Shown here: positions 46,008-55,546 of the stretch, piece after piece
How positions within the stretch are numbered: position 1 is the first letter of the stretch
Layout of the letters: every line of letters begins with the position of its first letter
Assembly (NCBI GenBank): GCA_018260565.1
Contig: JAGLAZ010000008.1
Coordinates: forward strand, 1 to 64,000
DNA length: 64,000 nucleotides
Direction: 5' to 3'
Origin: Flavobacteriaceae bacterium
GTDB lineage: Bacteria; Bacteroidota; Bacteroidia; Flavobacteriales; Weeksellaceae
The notes under the pieces: model-generated
What the model was told of the DNA's origin: nothing
Database searches by the model: none
The model's input: only the letters and a program-made list of their open reading frames with translations
Position numbers and translations under genes: made by a program

Positions 46008-47439
46008 AAAGACAAAAATAATAGCCACTTTAGGCCCAGCCTCTTCCACGCGTGAGATTCTTACTGCCATGGTGCGTGAAGGGGTAGATGTTTTCCGTAT
46101 AAACTTCAGCCATGCGGATTATACTATAGTAGAAGAACAAATCCGGCTCATCCGAAGTATTAATAATGAACTCTCAACCAGTGTAAGCATTTTGGCTGAT
46201 TTACAAGGACCAAAATTACGCATAGGATCTGTAGCTCCTGGAAGTATACTTTCTTCAGGGGATATTCTTACTTTTTCCAATATTCCCATAGAAGGAAATT
46301 CGCAGCAAGTTTTTATGACTTACAAGCAATTCCCTCAGGATGTGAAAGTGGGGGAAAATATTTTAATAGATGATGGGAAGTTAGTTCTCAATGTTATTGA
46401 AACTAATGGATTAGATACTGTAAAAGCTGTTACTATTCAAGGGGGGCCTTTACAGTCTAAAAAAGGCGTCAACTTACCCAATACCAAAGTCTCCCTTCCC
46501 GCTCTTACGGAAAAAGATATAGCGGATGTAAAATTTATCTTAGGACTGGATGTAGACTGGATAGCATTATCATTTGTACGTACGCCACAGGATATTTTTG
46601 AACTAAAGCAGATGATTTCCAATGCTCTCGGGGACGATGAATTTCATCCGCCAATCATTGCCAAAATAGAAAAACCAGAAGCCATTGAAAATATTGATGC
46701 CATTCTAGACGCCTGTGATGCTGTAATGGTAGCACGTGGAGATTTAGGTGTGGAAATACCAATGGACAGTGTACCCGCTATTCAAAAAACTATTGTAGAG
46801 AAAGCTCGGCGCAAGGCTAAACCTGTAATCATAGCAACTCAAATGATGGAGAGCATGATAGTAAATCTTACTCCCTCCAGAGCAGAGGTAAATGATGTAG
46901 CCAATTCCGTCTTGGATGGTACAGATGCTGTAATGCTTTCTGGTGAAACATCTGTAGGCGCTCACCCGGTAGAGGTTATTCAAGCAATGTCCAAAATTAT
47001 CAAGAATATAGAAAATTCTGATTTTTATATCAACAAAAACACAATTATTGATCAAAAATTTAATATAGAATCAGACCGATTCGTTACCAATAGAATTTGT
47101 CTTGCTGCTGTACGATTCGGAAAATCTACCGCTATTAAAGCTATAGCTACGCTTACTCACTCAGGATATACAGCTTTTCAGATCGCATCACACAGACCTA
47201 ATTCTGAAATTATCGTATTTAGTGCCAATAAGAAGGTGCTCACCATGCTCAACTTGGTTTGGGGAGTCCATGCCTTTTATTATAATGAAAAAGCATCTAC
47301 AGATGTAACTATTATACAAGTAAATGATATGATGCAAGAAAAAGGGATTATAAAACCGGGAGATTTTGTAATTAATTTAAATGCTACTCCTGCAGATGAA
47401 GGTGGTAAGACCAATACATTACGCCTTACTAAAATTTAG
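45970..47439 (+). CDS. pyk: Pyruvate kinase
   Basis: Last step of glycolysis, phosphoenolpyruvate plus ADP to pyruvate plus ATP. The 489 residues open with TKIIATLGPASS, followed by FRINFSHAD, ILADLQGPKLRIG, the active-site IIAKIEKPEAIENIDAI, MVARGDLGVEIPMDSVP and MLSGETSVGAHPVEV. The C-terminal regulatory domain fills the last about 130 residues. The ATG start overlaps the previous gene by 38 bases; a TTG 18 bases later is a possible alternative. It ends the fab-rnc-pyk cluster without an evident strong terminator. Confidence 0.96.
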   Translation: MISTTHLNTTKDKKTKIIATLGPASSTREILTAMVREGVDVFRINFSHADYTIVEEQIRLIRSINNELSTSVSILADLQGPKLRIGSVAPGSILSSGDILTFSNIPIEGNSQQVFMTYKQFPQDVKVGENILIDDGKLVLNVIETNGLDTVKAVTIQGGPLQSKKGVNLPNTKVSLPALTEKDIADVKFILGLDVDWIALSFVRTPQDIFELKQMISNALGDDEFHPPIIAKIEKPEAIENIDAILDACDAVMVARGDLGVEIPMDSVPAIQKTIVEKARRKAKPVIIATQMMESMIVNLTPSRAEVNDVANSVLDGTDAVMLSGETSVGAHPVEVIQAMSKIIKNIENSDFYINKNTIIDQKFNIESDRFVTNRICLAAVRFGKSTAIKAIATLTHSGYTAFQIASHRPNSEIIVFSANKKVLTMLNLVWGVHAFYYNEKASTDVTIIQVNDMMQEKGIIKPGDFVINLNATPADEGGKTNTLRLTKI

Positions 47440-47472
47440 GAAAATTCTTTCGAATTAAAGAATCCATTTCCG

Positions 47473-47480
47473 TATTTTTG
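47473..47480 (+). promoter_or_regulatory. Candidate -7 box of the TlpA-like lipoprotein gene
   Basis: TATTTTTG, a full TAnnTTTG match 26 bases before the ATG at 47507. Confidence 0.45.
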
Positions 47481-47506
47481 AAAGTTAAAAAATTATACTC
47501 AATTTA

Positions 47507-49060
47507 ATGAATAAATTAAAATTTTTATTGCCACTTTTCTTAGTTCTTCTTGTAATATCTAGTTGTAGCAAAAAAATCAGCCTTTCTGGGACAATTAAAA
47601 ATGCAGCTCCTAACAGCAGAATAGAGATAAGTGACGAATCTGGCGTTGGGCATTTACCTATCATCAATGTTGGATTAGATAATACGGGTAAATTTAATAC
47701 AGAATTTGAGGCACCCCGTGACGGCATGTATATCATTTCCCTAAACGGTAAAACCACTTTTGTTTATTTAAAGCAAGGACAGAATTTAAGTTTCACAGCA
47801 GATGCTACTACATTTCCAGAAAAAATTACTTTTACTGGAGATGCCAAAAACAATAATGAATTTTTATCGGCTACCCGTGAATTTTTCGTAAAATATTCCT
47901 CCGGTATTAATTTAAAAGATGTTTTACAAAAACCAGAACAAAGTTTTATTTCGGAATTGAAGAAAATCCAAAGTGATTTGGAAAAAAACATCAATACTAA
48001 TGCTGCTAAATACAAAGCAGATGAAGCCGTAAAACAATATAGTCTTATAGATTTACAAAGCACATTCCTCACCGTCATTGCGCAATACAACATGCAGAAA
48101 AACATTCTTGCGGGTGGCGTAGGTACTATGAGCCCAGCTCTTACTGCCTATGAAAAGGCCTTGGATAAGGATCCCGATGCTTATATGAAATCTCACTCCA
48201 GCTATAGAAACTACCGTCTTCAAAAATTAATGCCGGAATTTCAAAAATACGCCGAGAAACTACCTGCTGAGCAGCAAAAAGATGTACTTACTGTATTTAA
48301 AAACTTTCTAGCTACTAAAAAGGACATTTCCTCTACTATTAAAGATTATTTATTGGCATTTGTAGTTACCAATACAGGTCTTGGTTCAGCCTCTACAGAT
48401 GAAAACTTTGCTCAAGCAAAGAAAATTATCCAAGAAGATATTAAAGACGAAAGCATTAAGCAAGATCTTACTAAACTATTTGTAGTAGTAAAAGGTCCCG
48501 AAAAAAATAAAGCCTTGGCATTAAAAGACTTGCAAGATAAAAATGGAAAAGCAGCAACTATTGCTACGAATAATAAACCAACTTTAGTCCTTTTCTATAC
48601 AGGATGGGCTCCAGGGGTGAAAGAACAGATTGTCCCAGTAGCTAAACAGGCGGCTAATTTTATGCAAAATAAAGTAAACTATGCCTTCGTTTCATTTGAT
48701 GATAACGTTAATGCCTTTAAAGCGTCCACAAAGTTATTTGATGGTATTGCAGGGAACCATTATTGGGTGAGCTCTGGGATTAATGGAGCTACTGCTAAGG
48801 ATTTAGGAATTTATAGTTTTAAACTACCAAGCTATATTGTTTTAGACGCTAAAGGAAATGTAATTTCTAATATGGCATCATCTCTTAACGATGTTCCACT
48901 GATACAAAGTATTGAAAAGGCAACAGGATTACAACTTTTACAGCCCGCACCACAGCAAACTGCTCCCGGTACTATGCCAGTTCAAGGTCAAGATTCCCAA
49001 CAGAATGTGGAACCACAGCCTAATACAACAGCTCAGCCAAAAACAGGAGCCGCTGAATAG
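47507..49060 (+). CDS. TlpA-like lipoprotein lacking redox cysteines
   Basis: 517-residue lipoprotein. The signal peptide ends in ISSC (Cys at residue 20), the only cysteine I find in the protein. Residues about 24-115 look like the DUF4369 domain (SLSGTIKNAAPNSRIEI, YIISLNGKTTFVYL), followed by a helical middle part (about 120-340). A thioredoxin/AhpC-type fold (about 350-480, PTLVLFYTGWAPG to LPSYIVLDAKGNVI) comes next, then a Gln/Pro/Thr-rich tail. At the WCxxC position it reads W367-A-P-G-V371, so both redox cysteines are replaced. It cannot act as a thiol oxidoreductase in the usual way. Confidence 0.8.
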   Translation: MNKLKFLLPLFLVLLVISSCSKKISLSGTIKNAAPNSRIEISDESGVGHLPIINVGLDNTGKFNTEFEAPRDGMYIISLNGKTTFVYLKQGQNLSFTADATTFPEKITFTGDAKNNNEFLSATREFFVKYSSGINLKDVLQKPEQSFISELKKIQSDLEKNINTNAAKYKADEAVKQYSLIDLQSTFLTVIAQYNMQKNILAGGVGTMSPALTAYEKALDKDPDAYMKSHSSYRNYRLQKLMPEFQKYAEKLPAEQQKDVLTVFKNFLATKKDISSTIKDYLLAFVVTNTGLGSASTDENFAQAKKIIQEDIKDESIKQDLTKLFVVVKGPEKNKALALKDLQDKNGKAATIATNNKPTLVLFYTGWAPGVKEQIVPVAKQAANFMQNKVNYAFVSFDDNVNAFKASTKLFDGIAGNHYWVSSGINGATAKDLGIYSFKLPSYIVLDAKGNVISNMASSLNDVPLIQSIEKATGLQLLQPAPQQTAPGTMPVQGQDSQQNVEPQPNTTAQPKTGAAE

Positions 49061-49085
49061 GTTCGTAAACTTAACAATAACACAT

Positions 49086-49111
49086 AAAAAGCCCGTAAAA
49101 AGGCTTTTTTT
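49086..49111 (+). terminator. Terminator just before rlmD
   Basis: AAAAAGCC / GGCTTTTT stem with an eight-base loop and T tail, ending four bases before the rlmD ATG. Confidence 0.8.
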
Positions 49112-49114
49112 AGT

Positions 49115-50542
49115 ATGAATACAATAAGAAACACAAACAAAAAATCCAAAAATCTCATTATAGATTCCATACCTCTTACACAAGCTGGAGGCAAAGGCGT
49201 AGCTATAGGAACTATGGAAAACGGTAAAAAGCTATTGGTAAAATATGGGGCTGCGGGAGACACCGTAAAAGCAGAAGTGTATAAATCCAAATCTAAATAT
49301 GCAGAGGCAAGAATACTTGAAATATTGGATGCATCCCCAGACCGTAGAAATCCTCCATGCATTCATTTTGGAGAGTGTGGAGGCTGCTCTTGGCAGCATA
49401 TAACCTATGAAGCACAGCTGGCGCTTAAAAATAAGGAAGTGCAGGCTTCTCTAACTAAAATTGCCAAAATAGAGCCTGAAAATTTTCTATCACCAGTGGG
49501 TGCGCCGGATGAATTTTTCTATCGAAATAAAATGGAATTTAGCTTTTCTGATTCTCGCTGGATTACATCAGATGAAATGCAGGATGGAGTAGCTATAACA
49601 GAGCGTAATGGTCTTGGATTTCACAAACCAGGAATGTGGAATAAAATATTAGATCTTAAAGAATGTCTACTTCAGCAAGATCCATCTAATGCTATTCGCT
49701 TATTTGTTAAAAAAGTGGCCAATGAAAAAGGTCTTAGCTTTTGGAATACCTATAGCCAAGAAGGAAACCTACGAAGTCTAATGCTTAGAAATAATAATGC
49801 GGGGGAATTTCTTGTATTTTTTCAGCTAGGTAGTGCATTAAACCAAGATATAGAAGATTTATTTAAAGCATTAATTCAAGAATTTAGTAGTATAAAAAGT
49901 CTTCAATTTGCGATTAATACAAAACAAAATGACAGTATATATGACTTAGATTGTCAGCTGTATTATGGAGAATCTTCCTTGATAGAAACTTTGGCGGGTC
50001 TTCAGTTTCGTATAGGTCCCAAGTCTTTTTTTCAAACCAATATAAAGCAAGCAGAGGTATTATACGCCCTTACGGTAAAAGCTGCGGAATTGCTGGGAGA
50101 TGAAGTAATTTATGACTTGTATTGCGGTACAGGAACCATTAGCCAAATAGTAGCAAAGGGCTCGAAAAAAGTAGTAGGTATAGAGTCAGTACCGGAAGCA
50201 ATAGCCGCCGCAGAGGAAAGCTTAAAATGGAATTCGATAGAAAATTGCTCGTTCGCATGTGGAGATATGAAAGATCTCTTTACGGAAGATTTCGTTCTCA
50301 CTTATGGCAAACCGGATGTCGTGATTACAGATCCCCCAAGGGATGGAATGCATCCTAAAGTGGTGGCACAATTATTAACTTTAAGTGCTAAAAGGATAGT
50401 TTATGTAAGTTGTAATCCTGCTACTCAGGCAAGAGACATAGCTTTGTTAGCAGAAAAATACAGATTAAAATCCATTCAGGCGGTAGATCTTTTTCCTCAA
50501 ACTTTTCATTGTGAGAGTATTGCAGTCCTAGAATTGAGATAA
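49115..50542 (+). CDS. rlmD: 23S rRNA (uracil-1939-C5)-methyltransferase
   Basis: RlmD/RumA-type enzyme methylating U1939 of 23S rRNA. The 475 residues begin with a TRAM domain (about 15-75), then cysteines of the 4Fe-4S site in CIHFGECGGCSWQHI (about 84-98), and the Rossmann domain with DLYCGTGTISQIVA, TDPPRDGMHP and the catalytic cysteine in VSCNPATQARD. The ATG is four bases after a terminator, so the gene needs readthrough or an unrecognised promoter. Related uracil methyltransferases (RlmC/TrmA) are less likely because of the TRAM and Fe-S parts. Confidence 0.92.
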   Translation: MNTIRNTNKKSKNLIIDSIPLTQAGGKGVAIGTMENGKKLLVKYGAAGDTVKAEVYKSKSKYAEARILEILDASPDRRNPPCIHFGECGGCSWQHITYEAQLALKNKEVQASLTKIAKIEPENFLSPVGAPDEFFYRNKMEFSFSDSRWITSDEMQDGVAITERNGLGFHKPGMWNKILDLKECLLQQDPSNAIRLFVKKVANEKGLSFWNTYSQEGNLRSLMLRNNNAGEFLVFFQLGSALNQDIEDLFKALIQEFSSIKSLQFAINTKQNDSIYDLDCQLYYGESSLIETLAGLQFRIGPKSFFQTNIKQAEVLYALTVKAAELLGDEVIYDLYCGTGTISQIVAKGSKKVVGIESVPEAIAAAEESLKWNSIENCSFACGDMKDLFTEDFVLTYGKPDVVITDPPRDGMHPKVVAQLLTLSAKRIVYVSCNPATQARDIALLAEKYRLKSIQAVDLFPQTFHCESIAVLELR

Positions 50543-50634
50543 AAATGCTCTGATTTTAAGCAAGTTAATGATTTAGTTAAGTGCCTATTGGAACAATATT
50601 TTTTACAATCTGCAATCAGCCTAAAATTTTTCTC

Positions 50635-50642
50635 TATTTTTG
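50635..50642 (+). promoter_or_regulatory. Candidate -7 box of the metalloprotease gene
   Basis: TATTTTTG, a full TAnnTTTG match, 24 bases before the ATG at 50667. Confidence 0.5.
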
Positions 50643-50666
50643 TCATTTAAAACCTAATTTATACCT

Positions 50667-53600
50667 ATGAAGAAAATTTTTACCCTATTCTTCATTTGGA
50701 TTTTCGCATTTCAATATGGCCAATGGTCAGTTACCAAAGCATCTGGTACAGAAATTAATCCAAAAGTAAACCATATCCAGTATTACAGTTTGGATATTTC
50801 TAGTCTGGAAAACAGCTTAAAACAAGCACCTCTCTATTCAGATAGCCGCCAAGGAGTACCCATCCGCATCCCTACTAAAAAAGGATTTGAGACATTTTAC
50901 GTAAAAAGTTTTCCAGTAGTAGTACCAGAACTTGCTGAACAATACCATCTCGGAAGCTACACGGGTGTTTCTTCGGAGGATCCTCATGTAAGCATTAGAT
51001 TTTCTACTGGTATCAAGGATTTTCAAGCCATGATTTTCCGAAACGGTGAATATGAATTTATTTCACCTTATAATAAGGAGAAAACGGTATTCAGTCTTCA
51101 TGAGAAAACCACCAAAAACGGAAAACACGGATTTTATTGTAGTACGGAAGATGGACATGATGTATCCAGTATAGAAAAATTAGTCCCTGTCGATATTTTA
51201 GGAAACCCTACTGAACAGGCACTTAATAATGACCAAAAATACAGAACCTTACGTTTAGCAGTTTCTGTAACTGCTGAGTATACCAATTATTTTGGAGGTG
51301 TTCCTCAGGCCTTGACAGCAATAAATGCAACTTTAACTCGTGTAAACGGCGTTTTCGAGAAAGATTTTGCTCTGCATTTAAATCTTCAAAACTTTCCTGC
51401 GCTTATTTATACCAACCCTGCTACAGATCCTTATTCAGCAGCTGCTGCTGGTAGTGGTGGTGCATGGAATTTAGAACTTCAGCAGACACTTACTACCGTA
51501 GTAGGAAATGCTAATTATGACATTGGCCACTTATTCGGAGCATCCGGAGGGGGAGGAAATGCTGGTTGTATAGGTTGTATATGTATTGATCCTAGTAGCC
51601 CACAAAATAAAGCAAAAGGCAGCGGGTTTACCTCTCCATCTAATAGTATTCCTCAAGGTGATACTTTTGATATTGATTATGTTGCACATGAGATGGGCCA
51701 TCAGCTTGGTGGAAATCACACCTTTTCTCATAATATTGAAGGAGCCGGAGTAAATGTAGAGCCAGGTTCTGGTAGCACTATTATGGGCTATGCTGGAATT
51801 ACTGGTGCTAATACGGATGTACAAGCTAATTCTGATCCTTATTTTCACAAAGTTTCTATAGATCAAATACAGGCAAATTTAATTAGCAAAACGTGTGATG
51901 TAGAAACTCCAGTCGCCAATACACCACCCAACATTGCTCCTTTACCTAATAAAACTATTCCTTTAGGCACTGCATTCGTTCTTACAGCGACAGTTACAGA
52001 TGCGGAGAACAATCCTATGACCTATAATTGGGAAGAAGTAGACAATGCTTCTGCACCTATTACTAAAACTAACATAGGTACTACTACTAATGGTGCACTC
52101 TTTAGATCTGTACCTCCTACAAATACTGCTACCCGTTATTTCCCTAAATTTTCATCTGTTTTAGCTGGAAATTTAACCAATATTGGTAACAATTGGGAGT
52201 CGGTTTCAACAGTAGCTAGAATTACTAAATTTGCTATTACGGCTAGAGACAATAACCCTACAGTAACACAGCAACAGACAAATTCTGCTACGCAGACAAT
52301 TATTGTAGGAACTGATGGACCGTTTGCGATAACTTCTAATGATTTGTACAATAATGGCCCAACCAATATTTTATGGTCTGTAGCCAATACTACTGCTGCA
52401 CCTTACAATGTACCTACTGTAAAAATTGATTATTCTCTCGATGGGGGGAATACTTGGGTGGTATTAGCTAATTCTACTGCTAATGACGGTTCCGAAGTAG
52501 TTACTTTTCCCACTACTTTAGTGACAGGAAGTATTGTAGTTGTTCGTGTTTCTGCAATTGGGAATGTATTTTACGCATTAAAAAAACTTACATTTTATTC
52601 TTTAACGCCGTGTGATACTGCCCCACCTACCAATATTCTTGTATCCAATGTCACCTCTACAACAGCTACTGTTGCATGGGGCGCTTCTATAGGTGCTACC
52701 TATCAAGTAAGATACAGAATAGTAGGAAGTACTACTTGGACTGTGGTTGCATCCCCTACTAATTCTATCAACCTTGTAGGCCTTACTTTAGGAAGTAATT
52801 ATGAAGTACAAATTGCTAAAGTTTGCGGAACTACGGAGGGTAATTTTTCTCCTAGTGTAAATTTTACAACGCTAGGCCTTACTTATTGTAGTTTAGTTTC
52901 AGGGAGTGCTGCAGATGAATTTATTTCTAAGGTAGTAGTTACACCTACTGGTGGTCCTGCAACTGTTACCAGTGTTTCAGGCGCAAGCACTTATACAAAT
53001 TATTCTAGTGTAATTGCACGCCAAATAACCCTTGTTAAAGGATCCGCAGGAAACCAAATATCAGTTACTAAATCTTGGACTGGCTCCACTTATAATGAAA
53101 AGATTATAGTATACATTGATTATAATAAAAATGGAACTTTTGAAGCTTCCGAGAAAATCATGGATACAGCTGCCAATACTACTCCTACAGAAACAGCCAC
53201 ATTTGCAGTACCTGCTATCATTACTAATGTGCCAGAGTTTACTAGGATGAGAGTTATTCTTGCTTATGTAGATGCTACTATTCCTGCACCTACCACAGCT
53301 TGTGGAATATTCCCATATGGTGAGGTGGAAGATTATGGTGTTAAGTTTATTGATAGTACACCAGTTCCAACACCTTGTGTAAGCACACCACCTACTAATG
53401 TTGTAGTAACTGCTATTACTTCTACATCAGCAAATGTATCTTGGGATGCTAATACGAATACCAATTTCCAAGTTCGATATCGTGTACAGGGTACTACAAC
53501 ATGGACTACGGTACCAGTAGTAGGCGTTTCTACTCTGCTTACTGGATTAGTACAAAATACCACTTATGAAATTCAAGTAGCGAGCGTATGTAATGGAACG

Positions 53601-54902
53601 CCTGGAACATTTAGTTCTACATCTACCTTTACTACTTTAATTGAATGTCCTACTGGTAACCCTGCAAGTCTTACTGTAAGTCAAATAACTACAAATTCAG
53701 CTCTAGTAAGCTGGACTACTATACCATTCGTTACATACAGTGTTCGTTATAGAGTTGTAGGCGCTGGCACGTGGACAGTATTATCTGCAAATAGCTCTCC
53801 TGTAACGCTTACCAACCTGTTAGATGATACAGCCTATGAAGTTCAGATTGCATATGTATGTTATAATAATATAGGGGTGTATTCTCCAAGTACACTTTTC
53901 GTTACCATTCCTAAATGTGATAAAGCGCCTAAGGATTTAGTAATTAGTTCTATTGAGAATAATCAAGCTGTAGCAACTTGGAATGCCTATCCTGGTGCAA
54001 CTTATTTATTTGAATACAAAGAAGAAAGTGCTACAGTTTGGATCCAAGTACCAGTAACTACCAACACATATACAATGACTGGCTTAGATGATTACACTGT
54101 ATACCAAACAAGGGTTTCTAATGTGTGTAATGATGTTCCTGGAACTCCTTCTGCAATAGTTCCTTTCCGTACTCTTGCTACGCGTACCTATTGCCAAGTA
54201 CCAAACAGTGGTAATGCCACGGTATACATATCTGCTGTAAAGGTAGAAGGTACTGGAACTCCTGTAATGATTAGCGAATCTGGTAATAGCAATTACGCGA
54301 ATTATACAGGTGACGAAAATAGATTAATTAAGCTTAAATACGGAACTACTAACAATAAAATTACTGTTACTAAAGGTGCAGGTACACCACCAGATGCTTC
54401 CATGATTACAGTATGGTTAGATTTTAATAGAGATGGAATATTTAGTGTTTCTGAAAAAGTTGGCTCTAGTGCTATTAATACTACAAATTCCTATTCTGTA
54501 AGCTTTGGAATACCAGCCAATGCATATGTAAGTCTTAATGAAAAAAGAAAACTTGTAATGCGTGTCATCTTGAGCTCTAATAATCCTGGACAAGCTTGCC
54601 AAGGCATAGATAATGGTGAAATAGAAGATTATGCAGTTATGATTCTCAATACTCCGCCACAATTAGTAGGTTTATCAGGAATTCAAATTTATCCTAACCC
54701 AGTGAAGGATGTAATGAACTTTGTAAATGTCACAGCTAATTCTACTTATAAAATTTATGATTCTAGCGGTAGATTAATTCAGGCAGGATCTATCATCCAA
54801 AGAAGAGTTAACGTTAATGGTTTACCTAGCGGTGTTTATATTTTAGATGTTACAAGCGGTGGTGAAACTAAACAAATAAAATTCCTTAAAGAAAAGGAAT
54901 AA
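50667..54902 (+). CDS. T9SS-secreted reprolysin-like metalloprotease with FN3 and GEVEDY repeats
   Basis: 1411-residue exported protease. After a signal peptide (about 1-18) and a propeptide-like region comes a metzincin domain with H341-E342-x-x-H345-x5-H351 (HEMGHQLGGNH), a zinc triad, and the Met-turn at M373 (STIMGY). Residues about 410-640 are a beta-rich spacer with two bacterial-type sandwich units. FN3 modules begin at C649, C904, C994 and C1084, and two GEVEDY domains end at about residues 890 (GEVEDY) and 1322 (GEIEDY). The last about 75 residues (IQIYPNPVKDVMNF...) are the type A T9SS sorting domain. Substrate unknown; it has its own promoter and a terminator. Confidence 0.92.
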   Translation: MKKIFTLFFIWIFAFQYGQWSVTKASGTEINPKVNHIQYYSLDISSLENSLKQAPLYSDSRQGVPIRIPTKKGFETFYVKSFPVVVPELAEQYHLGSYTGVSSEDPHVSIRFSTGIKDFQAMIFRNGEYEFISPYNKEKTVFSLHEKTTKNGKHGFYCSTEDGHDVSSIEKLVPVDILGNPTEQALNNDQKYRTLRLAVSVTAEYTNYFGGVPQALTAINATLTRVNGVFEKDFALHLNLQNFPALIYTNPATDPYSAAAAGSGGAWNLELQQTLTTVVGNANYDIGHLFGASGGGGNAGCIGCICIDPSSPQNKAKGSGFTSPSNSIPQGDTFDIDYVAHEMGHQLGGNHTFSHNIEGAGVNVEPGSGSTIMGYAGITGANTDVQANSDPYFHKVSIDQIQANLISKTCDVETPVANTPPNIAPLPNKTIPLGTAFVLTATVTDAENNPMTYNWEEVDNASAPITKTNIGTTTNGALFRSVPPTNTATRYFPKFSSVLAGNLTNIGNNWESVSTVARITKFAITARDNNPTVTQQQTNSATQTIIVGTDGPFAITSNDLYNNGPTNILWSVANTTAAPYNVPTVKIDYSLDGGNTWVVLANSTANDGSEVVTFPTTLVTGSIVVVRVSAIGNVFYALKKLTFYSLTPCDTAPPTNILVSNVTSTTATVAWGASIGATYQVRYRIVGSTTWTVVASPTNSINLVGLTLGSNYEVQIAKVCGTTEGNFSPSVNFTTLGLTYCSLVSGSAADEFISKVVVTPTGGPATVTSVSGASTYTNYSSVIARQITLVKGSAGNQISVTKSWTGSTYNEKIIVYIDYNKNGTFEASEKIMDTAANTTPTETATFAVPAIITNVPEFTRMRVILAYVDATIPAPTTACGIFPYGEVEDYGVKFIDSTPVPTPCVSTPPTNVVVTAITSTSANVSWDANTNTNFQVRYRVQGTTTWTTVPVVGVSTLLTGLVQNTTYEIQVASVCNGTPGTFSSTSTFTTLIECPTGNPASLTVSQITTNSALVSWTTIPFVTYSVRYRVVGAGTWTVLSANSSPVTLTNLLDDTAYEVQIAYVCYNNIGVYSPSTLFVTIPKCDKAPKDLVISSIENNQAVATWNAYPGATYLFEYKEESATVWIQVPVTTNTYTMTGLDDYTVYQTRVSNVCNDVPGTPSAIVPFRTLATRTYCQVPNSGNATVYISAVKVEGTGTPVMISESGNSNYANYTGDENRLIKLKYGTTNNKITVTKGAGTPPDASMITVWLDFNRDGIFSVSEKVGSSAINTTNSYSVSFGIPANAYVSLNEKRKLVMRVILSSNNPGQACQGIDNGEIEDYAVMILNTPPQLVGLSGIQIYPNPVKDVMNFVNVTANSTYKIYDSSGRLIQAGSIIQRRVNVNGLPSGVYILDVTSGGETKQIKFLKEKE
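52611..54188 (+). repeat. FN3 modules encoded in the metalloprotease
   Basis: Four diverged fibronectin-III-like modules of about 85-92 residues, each opening with a Cys followed by a PPTNxxVxxxT-like strand and ending with a YEVQxxxVC pattern. Three are tandem (residues about 904-1175) and the first is separated from them by the first GEVEDY domain. This is protein-level repetition; the DNA copies are only loosely alike. Confidence 0.7.
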
Positions 54903-54916
54903 ACAGTAAGCATGTA

Positions 54917-54946
54917 AAAGCTGCAGAGAAATCTGCGGCTTTTTTA
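54917..54946. terminator. Bidirectional terminator between the metalloprotease gene and coaE
   Basis: AAAAGCTGCAGA / TCTGCGGCTTTT stem (one G-T pair) with a GAAA loop and T run. It serves the metalloprotease gene and, on the minus strand, the coaE end at 54944. Confidence 0.85.
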
Positions 54947-55546
54947 TTTTAAAAGATTTTGTACAAAGTGTTGAGCTTTCAACTCTAATTCATCTAAACC
55001 CTCATTATTTTCTATGACAATATCTGCTAAGGGAATTTTTTTATCATCTGGCCATTGCTGAGATAGTATGTAATAAAAATAAGCTTCTTCTGCTCCTTGC
55101 CTTTTTAAAAAGCGCTGCAATCGAATCTGCTCATCGGCAACTAATAAGACGCTAATATCAACCTGTTTATAAATGCCAAGCTCGAACAATAAGGCCGATT
55201 CTTTCGCAACATAAGTATGTGTATCTTCATGCTTTAGTAACCAATTTTGGTAGCTTTTAGCTACTACAGGGTGGATAGCTTCGTTCAGAGCTAGCCGAAG
55301 TTCTGGGTTATCCTTAATTTTAGATTTTACTATTTCAACATTATAAAAAAATGGATTTTGTGATATTACCTCATCACCGAAAATTCCTTTTAATTGAACC
55401 TGAAGAGTTCCCTCTTTTTCAATACAAATTTTCGCTTCTTTATCTGAGTTAAATACAGGAATTCCTCTGGATTCTATAAAACCCGAAAACGCACTTTTAC
55501 CAGAGCCAATGCCTCCAGTAACTCCAATTATTTTACACTTTGCCAT
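54944..55546 (-). CDS. coaE: Dephospho-CoA kinase
   Basis: Final step of coenzyme A synthesis, phosphorylating dephospho-CoA. The 200 residues show the P-loop GVTGGIGSGKSAF (about 7-19), GIPVFNSDKEAK and the LID-region RQ..... pattern (QIRLQRFLKRQGAEEA). The ATG at 55546 is preferred over the TTG at 55552. It overlaps the end of the MBL hydrolase gene by 14 bases, so the two minus-strand genes are coupled. Confidence 0.95.
   Translation of the reverse strand: MAKCKIIGVTGGIGSGKSAFSGFIESRGIPVFNSDKEAKICIEKEGTLQVQLKGIFGDEVISQNPFFYNVEIVKSKIKDNPELRLALNEAIHPVVAKSYQNWLLKHEDTHTYVAKESALLFELGIYKQVDISVLLVADEQIRLQRFLKRQGAEEAYFYYILSQQWPDDKKIPLADIVIENNEGLDELELKAQHFVQNLLK

Noticed and set aside
47444..47463. 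Perfect 7-bp inverted repeat after pyk as a terminator
   Set aside because: ATTCTTT/AAAGAAT is AT-rich and lacks a T tract, so a stable terminator is unlikely.
52600..54200. Repeated DNA in the metalloprotease gene as a possible repeat array
   Set aside because: It encodes diverged FN3 modules in one continuous reading frame. The copies are long, in frame and dissimilar at DNA level, unlike a CRISPR array or satellite.
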